From positions 52,220 to 116,219 of the forward strand of contig CANFHU010000008.1 of NCBI GenBank assembly GCA_947446925.1: DNA of 64,000 bases, written 5' to 3'. Shown in pieces: positions 27,790-36,924 of this stretch. The notes below the pieces were generated by a model, which saw nothing but the letters and a program-made list of their open reading frames with translations, was not told where the DNA came from and ran no database searches. Position numbers and translations under genes: made by a program. Within the stretch, counting starts at the first letter, position 1. Each line of letters starts with the position of its first letter. The stretch is from Flavobacteriia bacterium. GTDB taxonomy: Bacteria; Bacteroidota; Bacteroidia; Flavobacteriales_D; Crocinitomicaceae.

Positions 27790-28445
27790 TTCGGGAGGTA
27801 ACTTATATATTTACAAAAAAAACAGTGGAAGAACATTCATTTTCAATTCAAAAAACCACAAGATATTATACTAGTGGTGATTTATCGAAAGCATCTAAAC
27901 TCTTGGTTGTACTGCATGGATACGGACAATCTGCATCTTTTTTCTTGAAGAAATTTGAATTTTTAGTAGCAAAAGGATATTTTATCGTAGCGCCGGAAGG
28001 AATGCATCGTTTTTATTTAGAAGGAACAAGCGGTAGAGTTGGAGCATCCTGGATGACGCGAGAAGCACGATTGGATGATATTCAGGATAATTTAAACTAT
28101 TTGGAAGGGCTGGTAGGTAAGTTCACCGAACAAAATTCTTTTTTAAGTGTCGATGTATTAGGCTTTTCACAAGGTGCTGCCACCACGACGCGCTGGTTTG
28201 AACATAGTAAATTTTCTTTTCGTTCGTTGGTACTTTGGGCTTCTGTTTTTCCGGAGGATGTTCACTCAGATTTTTCTAGGAATCATGCATCAAAATGCTT
28301 TTTTGTCCTAGGTACAAATGATCCTTATTTTGATATTGAAACCGAAAAAGAAACTTTAAATACGTATGAGAAATTAAAATTTGAGATCATTCGATTTGAA
28401 GGAAAACATGAAATGAATCAAGAAATTTTAGATTCTCTTTTTTAA
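27786..28445 (+). CDS. alpha/beta hydrolase (phospholipase/carboxylesterase type)
   Basis: A 219-aa serine hydrolase. Oxyanion region LLVVLHGYGQSASFFLKKF, nucleophile elbow VDVLGFSQGAATTTRW (GFSQG), catalytic Asp in FVLGTNDPYFD and His in FEGKHEMNQ. The start is a GTG at 27786 that overlaps the sigma-factor stop (GTGA), and no ATG exists in the N-terminal part, so translational coupling is likely. It is of the YpfH/carboxylesterase family acting on short acyl esters. It ends exactly where the convergent DUF4249 gene ends. Confidence 0.8.
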   Translation: MIREVTYIFTKKTVEEHSFSIQKTTRYYTSGDLSKASKLLVVLHGYGQSASFFLKKFEFLVAKGYFIVAPEGMHRFYLEGTSGRVGASWMTREARLDDIQDNLNYLEGLVGKFTEQNSFLSVDVLGFSQGAATTTRWFEHSKFSFRSLVLWASVFPEDVHSDFSRNHASKCFFVLGTNDPYFDIETEKETLNTYEKLKFEIIRFEGKHEMNQEILDSLF

Positions 28446-29405
28446 TTATTTACAAATTAGGGTATAATAGGTGGTAGAAAATCCACCAAAATATCCAAGT
28501 GCACCACCAGTAATATTTGTTGGTATGTTGATTGGAATAGAGAATGGGTTGGTTCCATTATTCACCTGCACATATTTTTTTTCAAGAAAATTAAAAGTAG
28601 ACTTATCCAAGCTAGAAAATTTGATAAGAACTGTATCATTCTTCTTGTACAAACCGCGGAATTGTTCTGGTATCGAGGTATCTCGCCAAGTTCTCGGATT
28701 TTCATAAAAGAACTCAAAACTTACGCCATTGATAAATTGATCGTCGAAAACAGGATTTCCAGTTTTATGGAATTTTAAATCCTCCGATTTACCGTCTTTT
28801 CCGATATTAGTTCGTAAAACTTCCCAAAAATAAGCGTTATACTTTTCGATTGGGTCTGTTAAATGCGCATATGCATACCCATACATTTCTGTATTTTTTT
28901 CTGGTTTCCAATATACAGAATCCAAAAAAGTTGGTTCTACAATAGAAGTAGAGGCCGAATATTTTTTACCTTTATATTGAATTTCAATAGAATAGGTTTT
29001 GCCTGTTTGTCCGAAAAATGCAGGATTCGTGGTAGAGTATGCACAAATGTGGTATTTAGACATTAAACTTGGCGGTATTCCAAACAATGCATATCCGATA
29101 TCTTGGAATTCTTTGGGAATTTCATCGGAACAAATAGTTTGTAAAGTATCTGAAATGGTACCATCCGAAATGATAATTAATGCATCTGAAATATAATCTC
29201 CAAATAATGCATCTTGACTATTATTTGAAAAAATATTTTTGGTGGTACTCAAAATAATCAAGGGAGGTAAGCCAGTTTCAATTTTACCATCTACCACTAT
29301 TTTTTCATCATAATTAGGTAATTTGACCGAAACATCTTTTTGACAAGCACTGACCAAACCAATGCTAATTACTAGGATACAATATATAAAGTGGCAGTAT
29401 TTCAT
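28446..29405 (-). CDS. DUF4249 lipoprotein, partner of the TonB-dependent receptor
   Basis: A 319-aa secreted lipoprotein: MKYCHFIYCILVISIGLVSACQ with the lipobox VSAC. DUF4249 features follow: LPNYDEKIVVDGKIETGLPP, a Greek-key-like beta region (KTYSIEIQYKGKKYSASTSI), and a C-terminal Gly/aromatic region GGALGYFGGFSTTYYTLIC. The ORF track starts 9 codons upstream; the ATG at 29405, 2 bases after the receptor stop, gives a clean signal peptide. In Bacteroidota, DUF4249 genes follow TonB receptors and probably form a surface lid or docking protein. Confidence 0.85.
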   Translation of the reverse strand: MKYCHFIYCILVISIGLVSACQKDVSVKLPNYDEKIVVDGKIETGLPPLIILSTTKNIFSNNSQDALFGDYISDALIIISDGTISDTLQTICSDEIPKEFQDIGYALFGIPPSLMSKYHICAYSTTNPAFFGQTGKTYSIEIQYKGKKYSASTSIVEPTFLDSVYWKPEKNTEMYGYAYAHLTDPIEKYNAYFWEVLRTNIGKDGKSEDLKFHKTGNPVFDDQFINGVSFEFFYENPRTWRDTSIPEQFRGLYKKNDTVLIKFSSLDKSTFNFLEKKYVQVNNGTNPFSIPINIPTNITGGALGYFGGFSTTYYTLICK

Positions 29406-29406
29406 A

Positions 29407-31818
29407 TTAAAAAGAAAAATTCCAGGTGACACTTGGGATAATTGGGAAAAGAGAAACTTGTTTTACTTTTAGATTAAAATTGCCTTGAACAATTCTCCCT
29501 AAACCTTGCAGGTACAAAAAGAAAGGGTTGGCATGGTTATACACGTTGTAAATGGAAAAACTCCAATTGCTTCTAAATTGTTTTTTTATTTCTATGAATT
29601 CATCCTTTTCTGAATTATACACTTTTTTTGTTGGCGCATCGAATCGAGTGGCACTAAGATCTAAACGATGGTAAGATGGCATGCGTGTAGAATTTCTTGA
29701 ATTATAATCAAATAATAAGTTTTGATCATGGATATACCAGGAAGAAGGTAGGGTTAAGGTATTTCCTGTCGCAAATACGAATACCGCTCCAAAAGTCCAT
29801 CGATCATTCAATTCGTAGGAACTCACTAGCGATAAATCGTGTCTTCGGTCATATTTTGCTGGGAAGGCAGTTTTTTGAATCTCTGGAAAATAACGTTCCG
29901 TTTTCGCTAAGGTATATCCAATCCAACCGGAGAATTTGCCTACGTTTTTACGAATAAAAAATTCGACACCATAGCTTTTTCCAGTTCCAAAAAGTAATAA
30001 ATTATCAATATTGTCCGTGAGATTATCTTGTGGAAGCGCCCCAGGCTTATATTCAATTAAATTTTTCATTCCTTTATAATAAGCTTCTACAGAAATTTCT
30101 ACTTTATCCTTCCATATATTTTTATAATATCCTAAGGAGACTTGGTAGCCTCTTTGTGGCCTAGCAACTTCGGTACTTGGTAGCCAAATATCCGTTGGTA
30201 AGGATAAGGTACTCAAAGAAGTCAAATGAATATATTGGTAATTGAAGGCATATCCGATTTTGATTGCGCTTTTATCTTTGAATAAAAAACGACTCGAAAT
30301 TCTTGGTTCAAAACCACTATAGGTTTTTATATTTTTCCCATTTTCATATTCTAAACTTGTTGCTTGACCGGGCAATGTATTTTGTAGGTGACGCGTAAAT
30401 GGACCAACAAATTGATACAAAGAGTAGCGTAAGCCAAGATTAACTTTCCATTTATCAGTAATTTCCAATTCATCTTGGAGGAAAAAAGCACTTTCATGGC
30501 TTCGTAGTTTTTGTGCAGAAGGAACATTAAATTGCGTGGTATCTTGTTCTACCGATAAGCTAGATGGCAAAAATGTATGAAAAATGTAATCTAGTCCGTA
30601 TTTGATTTTGTGTTTCGTGAATTTAGTCGAAGTAAATTCAATTTTTTCTCCTAAATCATGTATTTCGGAGTTTAAAACAATTGAAAAAACATCTTGTTTG
30701 GAACCAAATCCAAAGGTGTAATTTGTGGTGTAACTAGTCGCATTTAATGTTAAATTATCGGAAAACGTATGATTCCATCGTATAGCTGCGAGTTTATTTC
30801 CCCAAGGAATTTCCACATTAAAACCTTCTGTTTTATTACTAAAAGTAAATTTATCGATCCCAACATAGGAACTAAAAAATAATTTATCCTTGGAACTTAA
30901 AGTGTAATTTGCTTTAAAATTTAAATCATAAAAAAAATAGGCAGAACCATTGAATGGTGAGGTGGGAGAAATAAAAGGTTTTAGTAAAACATCGATATAG
31001 GTTCTTCGTCCAGCGAGCATAAAAGCCCCCTTTCCTTTATTTATTGGACCATCGATCGTCAAGCGGGAAGAAATTAAACCAATTCCACCTTTTACATTAA
31101 ATTTTTGTTGATCTCCATCGTTGGTTTTAATTTCTAATACAGAGGACATTCTACCGCCATAATTAGCGGGCATTCCTCCTTTGATTAAATTACCACTTTT
31201 AACTGCGTCTGAATTAAATACAGAGAAAAATCCAAATAGGTGAGAGGCGTTATATACAGGGACTTCGTCAACTAACACTAAATTTTGGTCGGGACCACCA
31301 CCACGTACATAAAATCCTTGACCTCCTTCGCTTACAGAGGATACACCTGGTAATAATTGAATAGTTTTTAAAATGTCCACTTCTCCCATAAAAGCAGGTA
31401 AAGTCTTGATTTTTTTCATTTCCAACTCAATTTGTCCCATCGATGGATCATTGAGCTGGTTTTTCTTTTTAGTGTGAACCTCTGCTGCTTTTAATTGTTT
31501 CGTGTTTTCGATTAATTCAATTTCAAGATTACTATTTTGTTGTAAGGAAACAGTTTTACTGATTGATTTGTACCCTTCCGCCTGAATTTCGAGTATATAA
31601 TCACCAGGAGGGAGTGAAAAGAAAAAGTAACCACTTGAATCGGTCAATTCTACATTTTTAGTAGGTTTTGCTAAAATTTTGACTTTTGATAAAGTAGCGT
31701 TTGATTCTTTATCCTGTACGGTTCCTGTAAGCGTGTATGTTAGTTGCGCAATTGAAAAAAGAGGTGTAATAAAGCTAAATAGCAGTGCTAGAAAAGGTAA
31801 AAATATTTTTTTTTGCAT
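29407..31818 (-). CDS. TonB-dependent outer membrane receptor with carboxypeptidase-like regulatory domain
   Basis: An 803-aa protein. Signal peptide (residues 1-25, ending SIAQ), then an N-terminal CarboxypepD_reg-like domain (YTLTGTVQDKESNATLSKVKI to about residue 105), a plug domain (MKKIKTLPAFMGEVDILKTIQLLPGV, GFYVRGGGPDQNLVLVDEVPVYNASHLFGFFS) and a 22-strand beta-barrel ending in VSLFPIIPSVTWNFSF with terminal Phe. Paired with a DUF4249 lipoprotein. The ligand is unknown; iron complexes, peptides or glycans are possible. Zero-base gap to yggS suggests read-through from it. Confidence 0.9.
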   Translation of the reverse strand: MQKKIFLPFLALLFSFITPLFSIAQLTYTLTGTVQDKESNATLSKVKILAKPTKNVELTDSSGYFFFSLPPGDYILEIQAEGYKSISKTVSLQQNSNLEIELIENTKQLKAAEVHTKKKNQLNDPSMGQIELEMKKIKTLPAFMGEVDILKTIQLLPGVSSVSEGGQGFYVRGGGPDQNLVLVDEVPVYNASHLFGFFSVFNSDAVKSGNLIKGGMPANYGGRMSSVLEIKTNDGDQQKFNVKGGIGLISSRLTIDGPINKGKGAFMLAGRRTYIDVLLKPFISPTSPFNGSAYFFYDLNFKANYTLSSKDKLFFSSYVGIDKFTFSNKTEGFNVEIPWGNKLAAIRWNHTFSDNLTLNATSYTTNYTFGFGSKQDVFSIVLNSEIHDLGEKIEFTSTKFTKHKIKYGLDYIFHTFLPSSLSVEQDTTQFNVPSAQKLRSHESAFFLQDELEITDKWKVNLGLRYSLYQFVGPFTRHLQNTLPGQATSLEYENGKNIKTYSGFEPRISSRFLFKDKSAIKIGYAFNYQYIHLTSLSTLSLPTDIWLPSTEVARPQRGYQVSLGYYKNIWKDKVEISVEAYYKGMKNLIEYKPGALPQDNLTDNIDNLLLFGTGKSYGVEFFIRKNVGKFSGWIGYTLAKTERYFPEIQKTAFPAKYDRRHDLSLVSSYELNDRWTFGAVFVFATGNTLTLPSSWYIHDQNLLFDYNSRNSTRMPSYHRLDLSATRFDAPTKKVYNSEKDEFIEIKKQFRSNWSFSIYNVYNHANPFFLYLQGLGRIVQGNFNLKVKQVSLFPIIPSVTWNFSF

Positions 31819-32478
31819 TTATCGCGAACCGAAAATGGTACTACCCACACGAACCATGGTACTTCCTTCTTCCATGGCTATTTTATAATCACCGCTCATA
31901 CCCATGGATAATTCTTTGAATTCAGGATAGAATTTAAAATAATGACTTTTAATTAGTTGGAAGTAATTGTGTAGCGTTTGAAATTCTTCATGAATTTGAT
32001 TTTCATCTTCTGTGAAAGATGCCATTCCCATAACACCATGTATGGCAACATGTTGTAATTCTACAAATTCGTTGGATTCTAGCATTTCTTGTGCTTCTTC
32101 GAAAGAAAAGCCAAATTTAGTTTCCTCTTGTGCAATATGAAATTGAAGTAGGCAAGGAATAATTCGATTACATTTTACTCCTTCTTTATTGATTTCTTTC
32201 AAAAGTTTGAAACTATCCACCCCATGAATCAAATGAACAAACGGAGCAATATATTTTACTTTGTTGGATTGCAAATGACCGATTAAATGCCATTCTATAT
32301 CTTTTGGTAAAACTTCATATTTCTCTACGAGTTCTTGCACTTTATTTTCTCCAAAAGCACGCTGACCAGCATCGTATAAGGTTTGTATATCACTCGCAGG
32401 TTTAGTTTTGGAAACTGCAATGAGTGAAACATGCTCTATTAAAGAATCTTGGACGTTTAGTAAGTTTTTAACAATCAT
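31819..32478 (-). CDS. yggS: YggS-family pyridoxal phosphate homeostasis protein
   Basis: A 219-aa PLP-binding TIM-barrel protein. PLP lysine in LIAVSKTKPASDIQ, RAFGENKVQELVEK, EWHLIGHLQSNKVKYI, LQFHIAQEETKFGFS, and the phosphate-binding SMGMSGDYKIAMEEGSTMVRVGSTIFG. It maintains PLP balance and has no known catalytic activity. It overlaps the DUF1015 gene by 4 bases. Confidence 0.92.
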   Translation of the reverse strand: MIVKNLLNVQDSLIEHVSLIAVSKTKPASDIQTLYDAGQRAFGENKVQELVEKYEVLPKDIEWHLIGHLQSNKVKYIAPFVHLIHGVDSFKLLKEINKEGVKCNRIIPCLLQFHIAQEETKFGFSFEEAQEMLESNEFVELQHVAIHGVMGMASFTEDENQIHEEFQTLHNYFQLIKSHYFKFYPEFKELSMGMSGDYKIAMEEGSTMVRVGSTIFGSR

Positions 32479-33710
32479 TTTTCAATTTCATAAATGGTTA
32501 AACCACTGCGTAATTTCGGTTCTACCCAAGTGGATTTTGGAGGCATAATTAATTGGTGGTCAGCAACTTTTTTAACTTGGTCTATCGTAACTGGAAATAG
32601 TATAAAACCAACTTTTGCTTTTCCTTGTTCAATCGGTGTGGAGATTGCTTCTAAACCAATATTTCCAGGAATAAATTGAATTGCAGAACTAGTTTTTAAG
32701 TCTTCAATCCCTAAAATAGGTGTCAAAATGGTTTGGGTTAAAATCTCCGGATCTAAACATGCAACTGGGTCATTGGTGTTGTATAATTCTGGTTTACAGA
32801 TTAATAAATACCAAGTACCACTTAAATTCATGGTGATATGGTGTTCTTGTTCTGGTTTAGAACCTTTTTCTAAATGCGTTACACTAAAATTTTCTTTTAA
32901 TTTTTCGATAAATGCATGTTCGCTTAAACCATTTAAATTGTCCACCAAACGGTTGAATTCTCGAATATTGAGACGTTTTTCATCCATGAAAAAGGCAAGG
33001 AAATAGTCGCCTGATATATTGTTGAATCCTAGTTGTTTACGACGTTCAGATAAACCTGCACTCGAAGCACTACGATGATGACCATCGGCGATATAAGTCG
33101 CGTCAATTTTTGCAAATTCCGCTTTGACAAATGCTTCTTCTTCAGGTGTTAATACCCAAAGTTCGTGCTTCGTTCTATCGGTGGTTGAAAATTCATATTC
33201 AGGTCGCTCTGCTGCAATTTTTGCGTATTCTTCTTCCAAATTAGTATTACTTGGATAGGAGAGAAGTACAGGTTCTGCATTATAACCTACAATATCTAGA
33301 TAGTCCACAAACATTGCTTCTCTGGAAGTTAATGTTGCTTCGTGTTTTTTGATTTTATCTTGTTGGTATTCTTCCACACTTGCACCACCAATGATCCCTA
33401 AAAATTCATGGGTAGGTGTAGATTGTTTATATAGATATAAATGTGCCTGTGCATCTTGAAAAACGATTCCTTCCGCAATAAATTCCAAGTATTTACTACG
33501 AACTAAATCAAAACGCTCTTTGGAATTTGGATTTGTTTGTGGTACTTGTTTATCAAATTCGGGATGGATGATGCGTATGAAAGAATAGGGATTTGATTCC
33601 AATTTTGCTTTTAAAACAGATTTAGAATACGTAGATACTGGTCGCGTTACAACTAGATGCGCTTTGTCTCTGCTCGGTCTAATTGCACGAAAGGAATGAA
33701 GTGTTGCCAT
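32475..33710 (-). CDS. DUF1015 family protein
   Basis: A 411-aa member of PF06245. It starts with the usual fall of basic FRAIRPSRDKAHLVVTRPVSTYS and has the family hallmark ATYIADGHHRSASSAGLSE, with a C-terminal LMPPKSTWVEPKLRSGLTIYE. A reaction has not been assigned as far as I know. In many Bacteroidota it lies near serC/serA; here it precedes yggS and the TonB receptor in one minus-strand run. Confidence 0.85.
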   Translation of the reverse strand: MATLHSFRAIRPSRDKAHLVVTRPVSTYSKSVLKAKLESNPYSFIRIIHPEFDKQVPQTNPNSKERFDLVRSKYLEFIAEGIVFQDAQAHLYLYKQSTPTHEFLGIIGGASVEEYQQDKIKKHEATLTSREAMFVDYLDIVGYNAEPVLLSYPSNTNLEEEYAKIAAERPEYEFSTTDRTKHELWVLTPEEEAFVKAEFAKIDATYIADGHHRSASSAGLSERRKQLGFNNISGDYFLAFFMDEKRLNIREFNRLVDNLNGLSEHAFIEKLKENFSVTHLEKGSKPEQEHHITMNLSGTWYLLICKPELYNTNDPVACLDPEILTQTILTPILGIEDLKTSSAIQFIPGNIGLEAISTPIEQGKAKVGFILFPVTIDQVKKVADHQLIMPPKSTWVEPKLRSGLTIYEIEK

Positions 33711-33888
33711 ATATTAATCTTGTGTTACGAATGTAAGAAAAAAGATTGGAAAATGGTTGTATGAAAATGTTACTATACAATGAAAGCAATTCGAATAAAG
33801 GTGTGTATATTTAAACTTGTTTTTTTTTAAAAATATTCTTAATAATACATTTTTGTAAAAATAAGATGATTTTTTTATGCTTATTTTG

Positions 33889-33896
33889 TAAATTTG
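33889..33896 (+). promoter_or_regulatory. -7 promoter element TAAATTTG
   Basis: Full match to TAnnTTTG, 19 nt before the ATG of the AAA/DUF4143 gene. No clear -33 TTG at the proper distance. Confidence 0.4.
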
Positions 33897-33915
33897 GTTG
33901 AAATAAGATTTTATT

Positions 33916-35373
33916 ATGAAATACAACTATACTATTCCTACAGAAAAACGCATCGAACGATTGCATTATGAAAATCCTTGGTGGAATACTGGAGAAATAC
34001 AATCTACTTATAAAAGTATGAATAAACGTTTGTATTTTGATGTGTTTTATCCTTACGTGAAAGAAACGGAAATAAAAAGAGCATTGGTATTAATGGGGCC
34101 AAGACGTGTAGGGAAAACTGTGATGATGTTTCATGCGATTGAGCAATTGTTAGTTGAAAAGGTATCTAAAAAGCAAATTTTTTTTGTTGGAATTGATAAT
34201 CCAATCTATATGCACTTAAGTTTGGAAGATATTATACTTCTAGCAAAACAAGCAGTTGGTATTTCAAGTTTAGAAGGATGTTTTATTTTTTTAGATGAAA
34301 TTCAATATTTAAAAGATTGGGAGCGACATTTAAAAGTCTTGGTGGACTTATATCCTAGTACTAAGTTTATTGTTTCAGGTTCTGCTGCAGCAGCGTTGAA
34401 ATTACAAAGTTCGGAGAGTGGTGCAGGTAGATTTACAGATTTTATGTTACCTCCGTTGACTTTTCAAGAATATATACACCTTAAAGGATTGAATCATTTA
34501 ATTGATAATCAGACGATAATATACAATGAAAAAGATATTGAGATTAAAGGTACCCACGATATCAAAACCTTAAACAAAGAATTTTTTACATATTTAAATT
34601 TTGGTGGGTATCCCGAAGTTGTTTTTTCGGAAAAAATACAGAGTGATATGGGTCGGTATGTGAAAAGCGATATTGTAGATAAAGTATTATTAAGGGACTT
34701 GCCAAGTTTGTATGGGATAAAAGATGTACAAGAATTAAATAGTTTTTTTAGTTATTTAGCCTATAATTCGGGGAATGAATTTTCGTTTGATAAACTTTCA
34801 AAAGACAGTGGAATTATCAAAGAAATATTGAAAAAATACCTAACCTATTTAGAGGCTGCCTTTTTAATAAAAGTGATTAATAAAGTGGATGATAATGCTA
34901 AGAAATTCAAACGTGTAACAACTTTTAAAGTGTATTTAACCAATCCATCACTTCGTACAGCACTTTTTTCACCTATCCAAGAAATTGATCAAGAGACGGG
35001 TAATTTGGTCGAAACAGCTATTTTTTCGCAGTGGATGCATCGCGAAAAATTGGATTTAAAATATGCGAGTTGGAAAATGGGACGATCGGAAGGTGAAGTT
35101 GATATCGTGTTGATTGATAAAAAGTTATTTAAGCCAAGTTGGTGTGTAGAAGTTAAATGGAGTAATCGTTATTTTGATAAACCTAAAGAGTTGACAAGTC
35201 TTACACATTTTTGCACGCAAAATAAATTGTCTGCTTCTTTAGTTACGACCATAGATAAGCAAGGAAATGCTAGTGTAGGGGATATACATTTAACGTTTCT
35301 ACCAGCTTCCGTTTATGCATATAATATTGGAGTTATCACCTTGATGAAAAAATCTAATTGGATGCAGGATTAG
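33916..35373 (+). CDS. AAA ATPase with DUF4143 C-terminal domain
   Basis: A 485-aa intact protein. Walker A ALVLMGPRRVGKTVMMF (about residue 60), Walker B GCFIFLDEIQYLKDW, sensor STKFIVSGSAAAALK, then the DUF4143 half with IIKEILKKYLTYLEAAFLI and a PD-(D/E)xK-like motif EGEVDIVLIDKK followed by WCVEVKWSN (D...ExK). The family is widespread and mobile; roles in DNA handling or as a selfish or addiction-like element have been suggested but not proven. It stands alone with its own promoter, unlike the frameshifted relative at 59974. Confidence 0.85.
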   Translation: MKYNYTIPTEKRIERLHYENPWWNTGEIQSTYKSMNKRLYFDVFYPYVKETEIKRALVLMGPRRVGKTVMMFHAIEQLLVEKVSKKQIFFVGIDNPIYMHLSLEDIILLAKQAVGISSLEGCFIFLDEIQYLKDWERHLKVLVDLYPSTKFIVSGSAAAALKLQSSESGAGRFTDFMLPPLTFQEYIHLKGLNHLIDNQTIIYNEKDIEIKGTHDIKTLNKEFFTYLNFGGYPEVVFSEKIQSDMGRYVKSDIVDKVLLRDLPSLYGIKDVQELNSFFSYLAYNSGNEFSFDKLSKDSGIIKEILKKYLTYLEAAFLIKVINKVDDNAKKFKRVTTFKVYLTNPSLRTALFSPIQEIDQETGNLVETAIFSQWMHREKLDLKYASWKMGRSEGEVDIVLIDKKLFKPSWCVEVKWSNRYFDKPKELTSLTHFCTQNKLSASLVTTIDKQGNASVGDIHLTFLPASVYAYNIGVITLMKKSNWMQD

Positions 35374-35383
35374 TTTAATATGC

Positions 35384-35391
35384 TAAATTTG
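35384..35391 (+). promoter_or_regulatory. -7 promoter element TAAATTTG upstream of the Crp/Fnr gene
   Basis: Full match to TAnnTTTG, 47 nt before the ATG at 35439. A TTG at 35358-35360 lies 23 nt upstream, longer than the usual spacing. Confidence 0.4.
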
Positions 35392-35438
35392 GGTTTGAGA
35401 ATTAAACGGATGAAAAATTAAATCTCATTTATAATAAA

Positions 35439-36056
35439 ATGAACTCAAATAACGCCTTACAAATCTCCCCAGAACTCAAAGCCAAACTTTCTGAATTAGG
35501 TTTTCAAAAAACGTTTGAAGAAAACGAAGTAATTTTACGTGAAAGTTCCTATATCAAAGCGATTCCAATTGTTTTACAAGGTAGTTTACGTGTCATGCGC
35601 ACAGAAGAAGACGGTCGCGAGATTTTACTTTATTACATCAAAGCAGGTGAAAGTTGTATCATGTCTTTTCTGGGTGGAATTCACGATGATACAAGTAAAA
35701 TCAATGCTGTTGCTGAAGAAAAAACGGAATTATTATTGATTCCGATGGATAAAATTTCCTTGTTAGTCAAAGATTTCCCGGAATGGTTAGACTATATTTT
35801 TAAATTGTACCACAAACGTTTTGAAGAATTGCTAGAGGTTGTCGATGCAATTGCGTTTAAAAAATTAGATGAACGAATCTTAGATTTTGTTAAAAATAAA
35901 GCGAAACTTACTAATTCAAAGGTGATTAATCTTACCCATGAACAGATTGCGAATGAGTTAGGTTCTGCGCGTGTTGTAGTTTCCCGTTTATTAAAACAAC
36001 TTGAATCAGAAGGTGTTGTTGAATTAGGTAGAAATAAAATTACCTTGTGTAACTAA
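35439..36056 (+). CDS. Crp/Fnr family transcriptional regulator
   Basis: A 205-aa regulator: cNMP-binding-like beta-roll (residues 15-125, with IVLQGSLRVMRTEEDGREILLYYIKAGESCIMSF) and a winged helix (VINLTHEQIANELGSARVVVSRLLKQLESEGVVEL). There is no N-terminal Cys cluster, so it is not an Fe-S Fnr. It lies directly upstream of the DUF2892-rhodanese genes, which it probably controls; this arrangement recurs with sulfide or thiol-stress genes. Confidence 0.88.
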   Translation: MNSNNALQISPELKAKLSELGFQKTFEENEVILRESSYIKAIPIVLQGSLRVMRTEEDGREILLYYIKAGESCIMSFLGGIHDDTSKINAVAEEKTELLLIPMDKISLLVKDFPEWLDYIFKLYHKRFEELLEVVDAIAFKKLDERILDFVKNKAKLTNSKVINLTHEQIANELGSARVVVSRLLKQLESEGVVELGRNKITLCN

Positions 36057-36115
36057 CGTTGCTTAACTTCTAGATTTATTACCTCAACTTTGTCCTATAA
36101 TTAAAGCATAGGTTT

Positions 36116-36316
36116 ATGAAAAATATGGGAAAAGCAGACAAAATCGTTCGTGTACTAATTGCAGTACTCTTTACTGTTTTGTTTTTAAATCATGTGGTTA
36201 CAGGAGTAATGGGAGTTATTCTAGTAATATTAGCAGGTGTGTTTTTACTAACGAGCGTTGTTGGAACATGTCCGCTTTATCTACCTTTCAAAATCAATAC
36301 AAATCATAAAAAGTAA
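36116..36316 (+). CDS. DUF2892 (YgaP-type) membrane protein
   Basis: A 66-aa protein with two helices (residues 8-25 and 30-50). MKNMGKADKIVRVLIAVLF plus LTSVVGTCPLYLPFKINT match DUF2892, including the conserved GxCPLY. In E. coli YgaP the same domain is fused to a rhodanese, consistent with the two rhodanese genes that follow directly. Likely role in membrane sulfur or thiocyanate handling. Confidence 0.85.
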   Translation: MKNMGKADKIVRVLIAVLFTVLFLNHVVTGVMGVILVILAGVFLLTSVVGTCPLYLPFKINTNHKK

Positions 36317-36320
36317 AATC

Positions 36321-36599
36321 ATGGAAATTAAAAATTTGCTAAAAGAAAACAAAGGAACTATCGTAGATGTACGTTCGATAGAAGAGTATCGTGGTGGTCA
36401 TGTAGTAGGATCATTAAATATTCCATTACAAGAAATTCCGGAACGCTTAGAGGAATTAATAGCTTTGGAACAACCATTAATTTTATGCTGTGCTTCAGGA
36501 AATAGAAGTGGTCAAGCAGAACGTTATTTATCTCAATTGGGCATGACTTGCTACAATGGAGGGAGTTGGTTGGATGTTAATTTTCATAAATCAAATTAA
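36321..36599 (+). CDS. single-domain rhodanese
   Basis: A 92-aa rhodanese. TIVDVRSIEEYRGGHVVGSLNIPL is the CH2A-like block, and the active loop is LILCCASGNRSGQAERYL with the persulfide Cys followed by ASGNRS. The ORF track begins at 36258 within the preceding gene; the ATG at 36321, four bases past that gene's stop, gives the normal length. It transfers sulfane sulfur in the cytoplasm. Confidence 0.9.
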   Translation: MEIKNLLKENKGTIVDVRSIEEYRGGHVVGSLNIPLQEIPERLEELIALEQPLILCCASGNRSGQAERYLSQLGMTCYNGGSWLDVNFHKSN

Positions 36600-36604
36600 T
36601 CAGC

Positions 36605-36922
36605 ATGTTGAAAGCAATTAAAAATGCACTTGGTTTAGGACCAAAGTTAGACTATAAACAAGCCTTGAAGAATGGAGCAATCATCGTGGATGTTCGCTCA
36701 AAAGGCGAATATGCTGGAGGTCATATTCCAGGTTCTATAAATATTCCAGTTGAAAGTTTAATTGGGAATTTAAACAAGTTGAAAAATAAAAATCAAACCA
36801 TTATTACGTGTTGTGCTTCCGGAATGCGCAGTGGTTCAGCAAAAATGATGTTGAAAGGGAAAGGGTATACCGATGTTCACAACGGAGGTTCTTGGTTTTC
36901 ATTAGGCAAAAAAATCATGTAA
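36605..36922 (+). CDS. single-domain rhodanese
   Basis: A 105-aa rhodanese starting MLKAIKNALGLGPKLDYKQA. It has GAIIVDVRSKGEYAGGHIPGSINIP and the active loop TIITCCASGMRSGSAKMML. The CCASGxRS loop matches the previous gene, so the two look like a tandem duplication with divergence. Gaps of 5 and 2 bases place it in the same operon. Confidence 0.9.
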   Translation: MLKAIKNALGLGPKLDYKQALKNGAIIVDVRSKGEYAGGHIPGSINIPVESLIGNLNKLKNKNQTIITCCASGMRSGSAKMMLKGKGYTDVHNGGSWFSLGKKIM

Positions 36923-36924
36923 TT

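Noticed and set aside
36808-36924. Extended start of the rhodanese-thioredoxin gene
   Set aside because: The extension is the previous rhodanese gene in another frame; the internal ATG gives a proper lipoprotein signal.
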